Origin: an uncultured Dokdonia sp.
GTDB taxonomy: Bacteria; Bacteroidota; Bacteroidia; Flavobacteriales; Flavobacteriaceae
DNA: 64,000 nt
Direction: 5' to 3'
Assembly: GCA_947503305.1 (NCBI GenBank)
Contig: CANNDF010000001.1
Location: 1,054,001 to 1,118,000 of the forward strand
In this document: positions 7,962-15,733 of the stretch, one piece after another
Layout of the letters: each line of letters opens with the position of its first letter
How positions within the stretch are numbered: the stretch's first letter is position 1
Program-made: the position numbers and the translations under genes
The notes under the pieces: generated by a model
Seen by the model: only the letters and a program-made list of their open reading frames with translations
What the model was told of the DNA's origin: nothing
Databases searched by the model: none

Positions 7962-10139
7962 TTATTCTAATTGATAATCTGGATGTCCTGTTTGCCAGAA
8001 TGCAAAGGAGAGCAATTTTGTAATATCATCATAATACTTTTGTGTAGTTCCATCTCCAGAATGCCCAGCGTTAAAATCTATTGTAAATAATATAGGATTG
8101 TTTGAAGTGGTTGCTTGTTGGATACGTGCTACAAATTTTGCAGGATCCCAAGGAGTTACTAAACCGTCTTTTATACCTGTATTTACGATAATTGATGGAT
8201 ATGCTACTCCTTCCTTTATATGATGGTATGAATCCATCTCATACAAAGCAAAAAATTCTGTAGAGTCTTTTACGGTTCCAAACTCTTTTACGCTATTTAA
8301 TCCGTAGGGTTGCTCTTCTGATCGTACGAGATTTAGAGATGGGACATCTAAGATACCTACTTTAAAGAGGTCAGGGCGTTCCGTAAGTGATCGTCCAGCA
8401 GCAATGCCTCCAGCGCTGGAGCCCATATTTACTAGATAATCGGGAGATGTATAGTTGTTTTCTATAAGGTATTCTGCCGTAGTAATCACATCGTTCCAAG
8501 TATTGGATTTAGTAGTTTTATAGCCTGCTTTATACCAAGCGTCTCCTTTCTCGCCACCACCTCTTACATGGGGTATTACCCATATTCCTCCTTGTTCTAC
8601 CCATAACATAAAAGGGGTATAAAAGAAGGGTGTCATTGATGCTCCGTAGGCCCCATAACTCAGCATTATGGTTGGATTTTTTCCGTTACGTTTTATGTTT
8701 TTAGAATGTATTATGGATACAGGAATGAGCACACTATCTTTTGTGGGTACTTCAATCTCTTTTACTATAAAATCCTCAAAATTGGGAAAAGATGGCTTAT
8801 CTAACATTATATACTCGAATGTTTCATGCGAGGTATTGTATTTATATAGGGTATATGGTTTTGTCCATCCTTTTATAGAAATATATAGTTCGTTATTCAG
8901 CAAAGAGAGATCACTATTCCCTGATGTATAGGGTAATTTTATTTTTGTTTCTACTCCTTGCTTAAGGCTATAAAAACTTGCGTGGACACCATTTTTTATG
9001 GTTGTATAATAAAGGTCATTATTAACGATTTCATAAGTTCTAATGACTTCATCTTCTTTTTCTTTTACTAAGATTTTTGGTGATTCAAAATTAGGATTTG
9101 AGAGAGGTGTTGTGCAAATACTAAAATTGGAGCTGTTTTTTGAAGTGAGATATATTAATTGATCTCCTATAATTCTGAACCGTGTAATTTTTTGATCCTT
9201 TGTAAATAATAGTTTCCAATTGGGGTTATCTACATGCGCAATATCTTCTATATAAACCTCTTTATAGCCTAATCCTTTATCTATACTTCCAAGAATGTAT
9301 TTTTTGGTACTTTGATTTATTTGAACAAAAGGAAAATCTTCTTTTTTAATATCTAGCTCGGTATTTTTTTGTGAACTAAATATAACCTTACCCCTAGCAC
9401 TCATAGAGCTAGTATCATAAAGCATAGATTGTGTATTGGTTAAATACGATTTGTCTTGATAGTCAAAATGCGGGATTTCTAGATAAATAAAACGGTTGTT
9501 GTCTGGTAGCCATGTAATATCGCCTACTAAGCTTGGGCTCACATTAATGATTGTTTGATCAAATGTTTTTTTGGTAGTCATATCATAAATGACAAGGATA
9601 GAAGCATCTTCTCCTTTTTTTGAAAGGCTTATAGCAACCTTTGTAGAGTTGTCATTAAATTTATAATAGTTAATTAAGTAATTGTCCCCATAAAGAGCCG
9701 AAGTATATAAAGGAATTTCTTCAGGGCTATCTGATTCCTTCATATATAATGTATTTGAGTTTTTTGATGGATCTATTTTTAAATAAAAGAAGACTCCTTC
9801 TTTATTGATATGTAAATGTTCTTTTGTAACTTTTTCTTTATTACTTATTTGGAGTGCATGAGTTAAAAACTGTTTTCTTCCTTTAATTTTATTTAGATAT
9901 TCAGAAGCTAGATTATTTTGAAGGTGCAGCCATTTTATGACTGTAGAATCATTTAAATTTTCAAGATTTCTATAAGGATCAGGAACTTTCATACCATAGA
10001 AGGTATCTATAGTTGTAGATATATTTGAAAACTCAGGATAAAAAAGAGCAACCTCCTGTTTTTTAGAACATGAGGTTACTATAAATAAGATGCAAATGAC
10101 TATTGATTTTGTTATTTTAAAATTCAATTTATTGTCCAT
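7962..10139 (-). CDS. Lipoprotein prolyl oligopeptidase (S9 family)
   Basis: A 725-residue serine peptidase that cleaves after proline in short peptides. The N-terminus is a lipoprotein signal (IVTSCS lipobox), so the enzyme is periplasmic or surface-bound. A beta-propeller region is followed by the alpha/beta-hydrolase domain: nucleophile Ser575 in GSSAGG, an Asp in GIKDGLVTPWDPAKF and a His in FNAGHSGDG. Its start overlaps the stop of the small GG-leader precursor by 11 nt, so the two are translationally coupled. This makes a role in trimming that peptide plausible, since prolyl oligopeptidases serve as leader proteases in some class III lanthipeptide pathways. General periplasmic peptide degradation remains possible. 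Confidence 0.9.
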   Translation of the reverse strand: MDNKLNFKITKSIVICILFIVTSCSKKQEVALFYPEFSNISTTIDTFYGMKVPDPYRNLENLNDSTVIKWLHLQNNLASEYLNKIKGRKQFLTHALQISNKEKVTKEHLHINKEGVFFYLKIDPSKNSNTLYMKESDSPEEIPLYTSALYGDNYLINYYKFNDNSTKVAISLSKKGEDASILVIYDMTTKKTFDQTIINVSPSLVGDITWLPDNNRFIYLEIPHFDYQDKSYLTNTQSMLYDTSSMSARGKVIFSSQKNTELDIKKEDFPFVQINQSTKKYILGSIDKGLGYKEVYIEDIAHVDNPNWKLLFTKDQKITRFRIIGDQLIYLTSKNSSNFSICTTPLSNPNFESPKILVKEKEDEVIRTYEIVNNDLYYTTIKNGVHASFYSLKQGVETKIKLPYTSGNSDLSLLNNELYISIKGWTKPYTLYKYNTSHETFEYIMLDKPSFPNFEDFIVKEIEVPTKDSVLIPVSIIHSKNIKRNGKNPTIMLSYGAYGASMTPFFYTPFMLWVEQGGIWVIPHVRGGGEKGDAWYKAGYKTTKSNTWNDVITTAEYLIENNYTSPDYLVNMGSSAGGIAAGRSLTERPDLFKVGILDVPSLNLVRSEEQPYGLNSVKEFGTVKDSTEFFALYEMDSYHHIKEGVAYPSIIVNTGIKDGLVTPWDPAKFVARIQQATTSNNPILFTIDFNAGHSGDGTTQKYYDDITKLLSFAFWQTGHPDYQLE

Positions 10140-10311
10140 CTTGTGTGGTTATGCCTGGATTTGTACCAGTAGGTCTGTCTGGACACCATGGTTTATTACT
10201 TCTTCGAGGGTCATCATCTCCTCCTTCTATACTATCACCACCTCTGATAGAATGTAGATTATTAAGTTTAGCGATTTTAAATTTTTCTAAGAGTAATTTT
10301 TTTGTTCTCAT
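10129..10311 (-). CDS. Orphan GG-leader RiPP (class I lanthipeptide-like) precursor peptide
   Basis: A 60-residue peptide. The leader (KKLLLEKFKIAKLNNLHSIRGG) has the KxLxxxKxxIAxL...IxGG pattern of Bacteroidota lanthipeptide precursors and should be cut after the Gly-Gly at about residue 25. The core has a second GG, an Asp-rich stretch, one Cys and several Ser/Thr and Pro residues, so at most one thioether ring could form. It is coupled to the prolyl oligopeptidase and has its own strong -7 box and a candidate operator. No modification enzymes are adjacent; the LanB/LanC/LanT set 11 kb away could act in trans. Confidence 0.75.
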   Translation of the reverse strand: MRTKKLLLEKFKIAKLNNLHSIRGGDSIEGGDDDPRRSNKPWCPDRPTGTNPGITTQDGQ

Positions 10312-10342
10312 CTCGTAATGTTTATATTGATTACTTATGAGA

Positions 10343-10350
10343 CAAATGTA
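10343..10350 (-). promoter_or_regulatory. -7 box TACATTTG of the orphan precursor
   Basis: The minus strand reads TACATTTG (consensus TAnnTTTG), 32 nt before the start codon. A -33 TTTG is not evident, which would fit activator dependence. Confidence 0.6.
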
Positions 10351-10394
10351 TTTTTATTTCTTTTTGCGCCGCTATTTTTTGGAAGATGATTGTC

Positions 10395-10433
10395 GAAATT
10401 CAAGAATATAGTATCTCGAAATTCTTGAATTTC
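10395..10433. promoter_or_regulatory. Inverted-repeat operator upstream of the orphan precursor
   Basis: GAAATTCAAGAA (10395-10406) and its exact complement TTCTTGAATTTC (10422-10433) form a 12-bp inverted repeat. The minus-strand text ATTCAAGAATTTCGAGAT is nearly the same as ATTCAAGAATCTCGATGAG found upstream of the SDP-like operon. It is a probable site for the neighbouring AraC-type regulator. As a weak hairpin it could also end the regulator gene, but it has no clear T-run. Confidence 0.6.
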
Positions 10434-10442
10434 TACTATGAG

Positions 10443-12179
10443 TTAGTCTTTTTTACTATTTAAATTCCTTACAAAATAAGAAGGGTTTAATCCAGTTCTT
10501 TTCTTAAAGGCAGATGCAAAGGACTCTGCTGTGTTAAACCCAGCTTCCTGACTGATCCCTTTAATAGTATATTTTCTAAGTCGAGAATTATGTTGGAGTT
10601 CCTCAAGGATATAGTCAATTCTTAAATCATTGATATAATTTGTAAATGATTGTTCCTTAAATACATTTATGACTTTGGATAAATATTTGGTATTTGTGGA
10701 GAATTCTTTGGCTAGTTTGGTTGCATTGAGATCATTTTGAAGAAAATCATTATTGGTTTCAAAGATGCTGAGTTTTTCAATAATTGTATTGACAATGGCT
10801 TGATCAATATTAATCTCATTGGGAGCTTTATTTTTTGAAACAGAAACAGCAATTTTATCTAACAGTCCTTCTTTTGGTAGTGAAGAGTTAGTTACAATCT
10901 CATTAAACCTTTTTTTATAAAACTTTTGTTTCTTGAATTGAATAATGACAAGTGTTATAAGTGTAATTACAATAAGGATGAGACTTATTACACCATATGT
11001 TGAGTATTTAGTTCTCTTCTCTAAACTTTGTATAACGTTTTCTTTATTTTTAAGAAGTTCTGGAGTATCAAATTCAGAGTGTAATCTATTGACAGTGTTT
11101 ATTTTTCTTGCAAAAATAATGCTATCAAAAGTTAAGAGCTTATTGATAGTTTTTAAATGTTGATTTTTGTTTTCAGTTTGACTATGATATTTTATGAGAA
11201 ATTCATAGACTTGTCTTGTTTCTGGAATTGTATGATTGGATATAGTGAGGAGGGAATCTACTTTAAGGAAATATTTCTTTGCATTTTCAATATCATTATA
11301 GAGCTCTAGTTTTATTTTTCCTCTATATAATTGTCCCAATGTATAATGCTTTAATCCTTCTATTTCATTAGTATTAACCCCTGAAATCCCCTTGTTTAAA
11401 AGAAATTCAGAATTTTTTAAATCTCTCTTGTTATATAAATTAATTCCTTCATTAATATTGGCAAGATCGAGGTAATATTGTGTTTTAGAATTACTTTCCT
11501 TGATGATTCGTTTATAATAGAATGAAGCTGAATCATATTTTTTATTGTATCTATATGATTTTGCTAGATCTACCATGGTTTCAATTCTAGCAAATGTATC
11601 TTGGTACTTTTTTGAAGTTTCATAGGCAAAGCATCGTTTGAACAAATCTAATGCTTCATCATGTTTACCTACTTCTGATTTTAATATAGCAATATTATGT
11701 AAGGCTATATATTCATAATCTTTATTATTATGCTTTTTTGATAATCTAAACACTTCAAGATACTTTTCAAGTGCTTTTTCATATTCATAATTGTCATGAT
11801 AATAACTTCCAAGAAATGAATAAGGAACAATAGGATAATATTCATCATTTAAATCTTGACTCTCTAGAATAGATTTTTCAAGGAGACTGAACTTCTCTTG
11901 TTTCTCTGAAACGTAATAAGAAAGATAGTTTAAGGCCTGAGCCTTCTTAAGTTTATTATTCGTTTTTTCAGCTTTTTTTAGATAGGTTTTTAAGTAGATT
12001 TTTGCCTTAATGGTATCATTATAGTCGTTTTGAAATCTACTAAATATATAGTCAAAAGATTTGTCATGTAATGAGTCTGGGATTGTAAAAGTATAATCTT
12101 GGGAATATAGAGGTATTGAGAGTAGATAGATAAAAAAGGTTATTACAGTACTATTTAAGTGTAGTCGACTTATTTCCAT
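10443..12179 (-). CDS. Membrane TPR-AraC family one-component regulator (copy 1)
   Basis: A 578-residue protein: signal-like hydrophobic start ending YSQ, about 350 residues of tetratricopeptide repeats, a single membrane helix (about 389-412, GVISLILIVITLITLVII), a basic linker, and a C-terminal AraC-type double helix-turn-helix (about 488-575, ending IKGISQEAGFNTAESFASAFKKRTGLNPSYFVR). The likely topology is a periplasmic TPR sensor with a cytoplasmic DNA-binding domain. It lies between the orphan precursor and the SDP-like operon, and a shared inverted-repeat site lies in both adjacent control regions. It has the same architecture as the regulator at 19195. The ligand is unknown; a peptide is an attractive guess. 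Confidence 0.88.
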   Translation of the reverse strand: MEISRLHLNSTVITFFIYLLSIPLYSQDYTFTIPDSLHDKSFDYIFSRFQNDYNDTIKAKIYLKTYLKKAEKTNNKLKKAQALNYLSYYVSEKQEKFSLLEKSILESQDLNDEYYPIVPYSFLGSYYHDNYEYEKALEKYLEVFRLSKKHNNKDYEYIALHNIAILKSEVGKHDEALDLFKRCFAYETSKKYQDTFARIETMVDLAKSYRYNKKYDSASFYYKRIIKESNSKTQYYLDLANINEGINLYNKRDLKNSEFLLNKGISGVNTNEIEGLKHYTLGQLYRGKIKLELYNDIENAKKYFLKVDSLLTISNHTIPETRQVYEFLIKYHSQTENKNQHLKTINKLLTFDSIIFARKINTVNRLHSEFDTPELLKNKENVIQSLEKRTKYSTYGVISLILIVITLITLVIIQFKKQKFYKKRFNEIVTNSSLPKEGLLDKIAVSVSKNKAPNEINIDQAIVNTIIEKLSIFETNNDFLQNDLNATKLAKEFSTNTKYLSKVINVFKEQSFTNYINDLRIDYILEELQHNSRLRKYTIKGISQEAGFNTAESFASAFKKRTGLNPSYFVRNLNSKKD

Positions 12180-12338
12180 AGTTATAAAGTTCCTTTTATT
12201 GGTAATTTATATAGTATATACTATTAAAAACCTATATATGCTATGAATAACAAAAGATATAGGGGGCAATTATATTCACTACAAAGATTTTGTGTAATCA
12301 TCTAAAAATCAATCTATTAAAAATAATACAAGTGCTCT

Positions 12339-12376
12339 AAATTCCTGAATTTCTACTTAAAATTCAAGAATCTCGA
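12339..12376 (+). promoter_or_regulatory. Operator-like double site upstream of the SDP-like operon
   Basis: AAATTCCTGAATTTCTACT is followed at once by ATTCAAGAATCTCGATGAG. Both halves recur at 10395-10433 (AAATTCTTGAATTTCTACT and the reverse-strand ATTCAAGAATTTCGAGAT). It ends 10 nt before the -33 TTTG, the classical position for an AraC-family activator. Confidence 0.6.
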
Positions 12377-12385
12377 TGAGATCTC

Positions 12386-12417
12386 TTTGTATATGCATTA
12401 AAAATGAACAACATTTG
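12386..12417 (+). promoter_or_regulatory. Promoter of the SDP-like operon
   Basis: TTTG (12386-12389), then 20 nt, then AACATTTG (12410-12417), one mismatch from TAnnTTTG. Transcription from here would give a leader of about 250 nt before the first SdpC-like gene. Confidence 0.5.
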
Positions 12418-12475
12418 AGAAGCTTAAAAATAACTTAAAACAAATATATTTTACAAATGCGATAAAGAACTAATA

Positions 12476-12514
12476 TACAAAAAAAGAGAAAGCCTCTACT
12501 AGGTAGAAGCTCTC
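12476..12514 (-). terminator. Minus-strand terminator-like hairpin with no obvious gene upstream
   Basis: Read on the minus strand, positions 12514-12503 pair with 12499-12488 (12 bp including two G-U pairs) and a run of T follows. On the plus strand the same stem has two mismatches and no T-run. It would stop a transcript entering from the SDP-like genes' antisense side. Confidence 0.5.
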
Positions 12515-12626
12515 GCAGTTTTCAAAAAAACAAACTAATGTCTGTTTCAGTATCAAATATACTAAAGTTTTATAGAACAATAGACAATGGTTTACAAATG
12601 TGGGGTGCTCCCACTATAAACTAAGT

Positions 12627-12656
12627 CGCGGTAGCCGAAAAGCGCATGAGTAGGCT
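12627..12656 (+). promoter_or_regulatory. Putative structured leader RNA motif, copy 1
   Basis: CGC / GCG (12627-12629 and 12642-12644) enclose the loop GGTAGCCGAAAA (12630-12641), and GAGTAGGC follows at 12648-12655, ending 22 nt before the start codon. The loop GCC can pair with the downstream GGC as a pseudoknot. The same loop and tail occur at 21417-21454 with a different closing stem (AAGG/CCTT). Confidence 0.55.
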
Positions 12657-12677
12657 GAATCTAAATAATTATTATTT

Positions 12678-13394
12678 ATGAAACAGAATAATAAAATAAT
12701 GTATCTAATTCCAATCCTCTTATTAAGTTTTGTGCTTATTAGCTGGAATAGTACTAAGGAAATAAAAAAACCTTCTGTGAATGAGTACTTAAGTGGAGAA
12801 AATATTTTTAGAGAAATAATATTTTTTGAAGGGGCTGATTTGAAAAAAGAGGTTTCTGAATTTTCTCGATTTAGCTCTTTAGCTAAACAAAGAGGAGAAA
12901 AAGAAAATATGCCTCTCTCTGAATTCAAGGAGTTTACTATTAAATTAATTAAGGATAAAAACCCTAATTATTTCAATGAGTTTAGATCCATAATTGTTTC
13001 AAATAATCCATTAGAAATTCAGAGCTTACTTTCAAGTAGTTTTTCTTTAGTAAGTATTTCACAAGCAATTTATACTTCTGAAAAGAAGGAGAAAGCAGAT
13101 TATTTGGAAATTTTTAAAGCTAGTAAAAATATTCTTGATCTTAAAAGTACTAAAGAAACACTCCATATGATTGATGATATGTATCAAAATTTACATGGAA
13201 AAAATAATGCTGCAAAAGCTGGGGAAGGGCTTATAACTTACCCTATGATGCCTGGAATAGTATATACGTTTATACCTCCATGTTCAATAGTAGCAGTATG
13301 TGCAATAGTCACTGTTATGGATGCTCAAGCATCCTTAGATAGATCTAGTTTACTAACGGAGAGAGTTGTTTCAGCAATAATAAATATATATTAA
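12678..13394 (+). CDS. sdpC: SdpC-like pro-toxin 1 (C-X5-C type)
   Basis: A 238-residue exported precursor resembling Bacillus SdpC, the source of the SDP cannibalism peptide. After an N-terminal signal/anchor (LIPILLLSFVLI) comes the family block LSGENIFREIIFFEG, comparable to SGEDYFRGLLFGQG in SdpC. The hydrophobic C-terminal segment PPCSIVAVCAIVTVMDAQ carries Cys202 and Cys208 with exactly the C-X5-C spacing of the SDP disulfide. The mature toxin would therefore be cut from the C-terminal third. First gene of a run sdpC-sdpC-sdpA-sdpB. Identification is from remembered family features, not a search. Confidence 0.82.
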   Translation: MKQNNKIMYLIPILLLSFVLISWNSTKEIKKPSVNEYLSGENIFREIIFFEGADLKKEVSEFSRFSSLAKQRGEKENMPLSEFKEFTIKLIKDKNPNYFNEFRSIIVSNNPLEIQSLLSSSFSLVSISQAIYTSEKKEKADYLEIFKASKNILDLKSTKETLHMIDDMYQNLHGKNNAAKAGEGLITYPMMPGIVYTFIPPCSIVAVCAIVTVMDAQASLDRSSLLTERVVSAIINIY

Positions 13395-13406
13395 AAATTT
13401 AAACAA

Positions 13407-14123
13407 ATGAAAACAATAAGAACGATAATCAACAATAAATTTTTTGGAGCTTTTATGTCTTTTTTAATTCTTTTTGCAACTACTTATAAAGGTAATGCTG
13501 CAACATTAGATTTAGGCATAAGTGAAGAAATATCAGGACAGCAAATGTTTAAAGAAATTTTCTTCTTTGACAATGGTTTTACTCCAAAGAATATACCAGC
13601 ACCTCTTGAAGCTAAAATAGAAGTCATGAAAAGCTTTACTACTGAACAAAAAGCAGAAAGGTCAAAAATGATTAATGATGTTGTGAAGATAATATCAGAA
13701 AATAGTCCAAGGTTCTTCTCTAAATTAGAAAATAATGTCAAGAGTAAGAATCCATATATGGTCCAAAGTTCACTAAAAGAAGGAGCAAATTTAATTTTAG
13801 GAGCTCTTAATTTGAAAGAAGACTATGAAAAGGTTAAAGCCTCCTTAAAGGGAGAAAAAGTGGATTTGACAAACAATGCTGAAGTAGAAAAACTTACTAG
13901 TCAATTTAAGAATAGTGCAAAAACAAGCCAAATTGATGAAGCTGCATGTGTTGCATTTGCAGTAGTTGTCGTGGTGGTATTAGCGCTAGCAGCTGCAGCC
14001 GCTGTTGCATGGATTGTATTTTTAGTTGAAGTTATTGATCATGCACATTTAGAATCAGAATCAGGGCGCGGTTCACTTCTTATGGATCAATATGTAAATA
14101 CAATTATTACTAATTATAATTAA
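13407..14123 (+). CDS. sdpC: SdpC-like pro-toxin 2 (single-Cys paralogue)
   Basis: Also 238 residues, 12 bp downstream and a clear paralogue: signal peptide ending GNA, ISGQQMFKEIFFFDNG aligned with the first copy's SGENIFREIIFFEG, and matching C-terminal ends (GSLLMDQYVNTIITNYN). Its hydrophobic C-terminal helix is much longer and Val/Ala-rich (AFAVVVVVVLALAAAAAVAW) and contains only one cysteine in the whole protein (Cys181), so the SDP-type intramolecular disulfide cannot form. It may be a second toxin, half of a two-component toxin, or a decoy or immunity paralogue; the sequence alone does not decide. Confidence 0.8.
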   Translation: MKTIRTIINNKFFGAFMSFLILFATTYKGNAATLDLGISEEISGQQMFKEIFFFDNGFTPKNIPAPLEAKIEVMKSFTTEQKAERSKMINDVVKIISENSPRFFSKLENNVKSKNPYMVQSSLKEGANLILGALNLKEDYEKVKASLKGEKVDLTNNAEVEKLTSQFKNSAKTSQIDEAACVAFAVVVVVVLALAAAAAVAWIVFLVEVIDHAHLESESGRGSLLMDQYVNTIITNYN

Positions 14124-14180
14124 GGATACATTGCTATACAAGATAGTATCCACTTAATAAAATAATTTAATAATTAACAT

Positions 14181-14216
14181 AGGCCTAAATCAATAATATA
14201 GTATTTGGGCCTTTGT
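14181..14216 (+). terminator. Hairpin between pro-toxin and processing genes (possible attenuator)
   Basis: AGGCCTAAAT (14181-14190) pairs with ATTTGGGCCT (14203-14212, one G-U), followed by a weak T-rich tail. A leaky terminator here would give more pro-toxin than SdpAB mRNA. A second short stem GGATAC/GTATCC lies just after the sdpC2 stop. Confidence 0.5.
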
Positions 14217-14235
14217 ATAAATTCATTATATCATT

Positions 14236-14763
14236 ATGAAAACATACAAGAATATATTTTACATTTCTGTAATTGCATTAGGGATCTATTTTGTAGCATC
14301 GATATTCTTTTCATCAATTTCCTATAATGTAAATACGCCTAATCATACTTTTAAAATGCTTTTTAATCTTTCTGTACCTGAGGGATGGGGGTTTTTTACA
14401 AGGAGCCCTAGAGAAGATATAGTTGATTTATATACCATAAATAATGGTGAATTAAAGAAAGTTTTACATGAAAACGGAGATATGTCAAATTTTTTTGGAT
14501 CATCTCGGAAAAGTAGAAAAATAGGGATGGAGACATCTATTATTTTAAGTAGAATTCAAGACTCTTTATGGCATAAACAATCGGATCTAGAACATATAAA
14601 AATACCAGAAGTTGTTGATGATAAAATAGATAATGAAAACCTATTTTATTTAACTAATGGAGATTTTGTATTAATTAAAAGGAAAACAACTCCCTGGGCT
14701 TGGAAAGAAAATATTAATTTAAAAAATATACCATATGAAATCACTAGAATCAAAACCGAATAA
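14236..14763 (+). CDS. sdpA: SdpA-family toxin-maturation protein
   Basis: A 175-residue protein with one N-terminal membrane helix (about residues 7-28) and the SdpA-typical segment PEGWGFFTRSPRE. In Bacillus, SdpA is a cytosolic or membrane-associated protein that acts with SdpB to convert secreted SdpC into active SDP. Length is close to the Bacillus protein (about 158). Its 3' end overlaps the next gene by 29 nt, showing tight coupling with sdpB. Together with flanking SdpC and SdpB homologues the assignment is good; by itself the sequence is weakly conserved. Confidence 0.78.
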   Translation: MKTYKNIFYISVIALGIYFVASIFFSSISYNVNTPNHTFKMLFNLSVPEGWGFFTRSPREDIVDLYTINNGELKKVLHENGDMSNFFGSSRKSRKIGMETSIILSRIQDSLWHKQSDLEHIKIPEVVDDKIDNENLFYLTNGDFVLIKRKTTPWAWKENINLKNIPYEITRIKTE

Positions 14764-15733
14764 AGGAATCAATAAGGCTTTATTAGATTTTAATACTAGA
14801 TGTGAATCAATTGCGTCTAAAAATTATTTTACAAATGTATATGGATTTGGAAGGACTGCATTAGCTTTTGGAACTTTGATTACATTATTGTTTAATGGTA
14901 AACAAATATTATTCCCTGCACATCTTTTTAATAAAGTTGAATTTGGACATTTTGTAGAAGAAATAAACTTGTTTTTCCTATTAGGATATGAAAACCTATT
15001 CATAGCGAGAATTATAGGAATAGTTATTTTAATTTTAGTTATAAGTGGTTATCGTCCTAGGATTACAGGCATATTACATTGGTGGGTTAGTTTTAGTTTT
15101 TTTCAAGCAGCAGTCATTGTAGATGGAGGAGATCAAGCAACAGCTGTTTTAACATTATTGTTGATCCCAATAACATTATTGGATTCAAGAAAAAATCATT
15201 GGTCAAAATCTAATAATGTCAGTAAGTATAAAAATTTTATTGCATACGTCATGTTTTTGATTATAGAATTACAAGTGGCAGTAATCTATTTATTAGCGGG
15301 TATTGAGAAACCATTTAAAGTTACCGAATGGGTCGATGGTACAGCAGTATATTATTGGTTAAACCATAATATTTTTGGAACTTCTGAATTCTTACTTAGT
15401 ATTTTAAACCCATTAATGAACTCTTCATTTTTTGTTTCAGCGATGACTTGGGGAACAATCATTTTTGAATTAAGCTTGTTTGGGATCTTTTTTATGGATA
15501 GGGAAAAACGCAGTAAATTTTTGAAATTTGCAATATTATTTCACTTCACAATAATATTATTCCATGGCTTAATGAGTTTCTTTTTTGCAATGTTAGGTGC
15601 TTTAGTATTGTATTTAATTAAGAAAGATTCGCATTTAAACCTTAATCTTAATAGAAAGCTATATGATAAACTTCTTTACTATTTTAAAAAGAAAGAAAAA
15701 ATAGCTTCTGTATCTAAAAGTGTTACTGCTTAA
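14735..15733 (+). CDS. sdpB: SdpB-family multipass membrane protein (HTTM-type)
   Basis: A 332-residue integral membrane protein, similar in length to Bacillus SdpB (about 323). There are about six or more hydrophobic helices, with a conserved-looking early segment (YGFGRTALAFGTLITLLFN), a charged WW/GGDQATAVLTLLLIPI loop and a lysine-rich C-terminus. SdpB proteins belong to the HTTM (gamma-carboxylase-like) membrane fold and are needed for SDP maturation. It overlaps sdpA by 29 nt and its stop overlaps the next start by 1 nt. Function inferred from family and context. Confidence 0.8.
   Translation: MKSLESKPNKGINKALLDFNTRCESIASKNYFTNVYGFGRTALAFGTLITLLFNGKQILFPAHLFNKVEFGHFVEEINLFFLLGYENLFIARIIGIVILILVISGYRPRITGILHWWVSFSFFQAAVIVDGGDQATAVLTLLLIPITLLDSRKNHWSKSNNVSKYKNFIAYVMFLIIELQVAVIYLLAGIEKPFKVTEWVDGTAVYYWLNHNIFGTSEFLLSILNPLMNSSFFVSAMTWGTIIFELSLFGIFFMDREKRSKFLKFAILFHFTIILFHGLMSFFFAMLGALVLYLIKKDSHLNLNLNRKLYDKLLYYFKKKEKIASVSKSVTA

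Larger units (their letters stand above)
12180..12677. other. 498-bp control region between the TPR-AraC gene and the SDP-like operon
   Basis: Very A+T-rich. It holds, in order: an operator-like double site (12339-12376), a TTTG...AACATTTG promoter (12386-12417), a minus-strand terminator-like hairpin (12476-12514), a small GTGGG/CCCAC hairpin (12600-12614) and the shared RNA motif (12627-12656). A 28-codon ATG frame (12538-12624) is present but not better than chance. Confidence 0.6.

Noticed and set aside
12538-12624. 28-codon ATG frame ending just before the leader RNA motif
   Set aside because: Length is within chance expectation, there is no GG leader and no ribosome site, and copy 2 of the motif has no such frame in front.
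12614-12928. 104-codon minus-strand frame over the start of the first SdpC-like gene
   Set aside because: Antisense to a well-supported gene and to the leader RNA motif, with no recognisable features. The nearby minus-strand terminator is noted separately, but it does not make this a gene.
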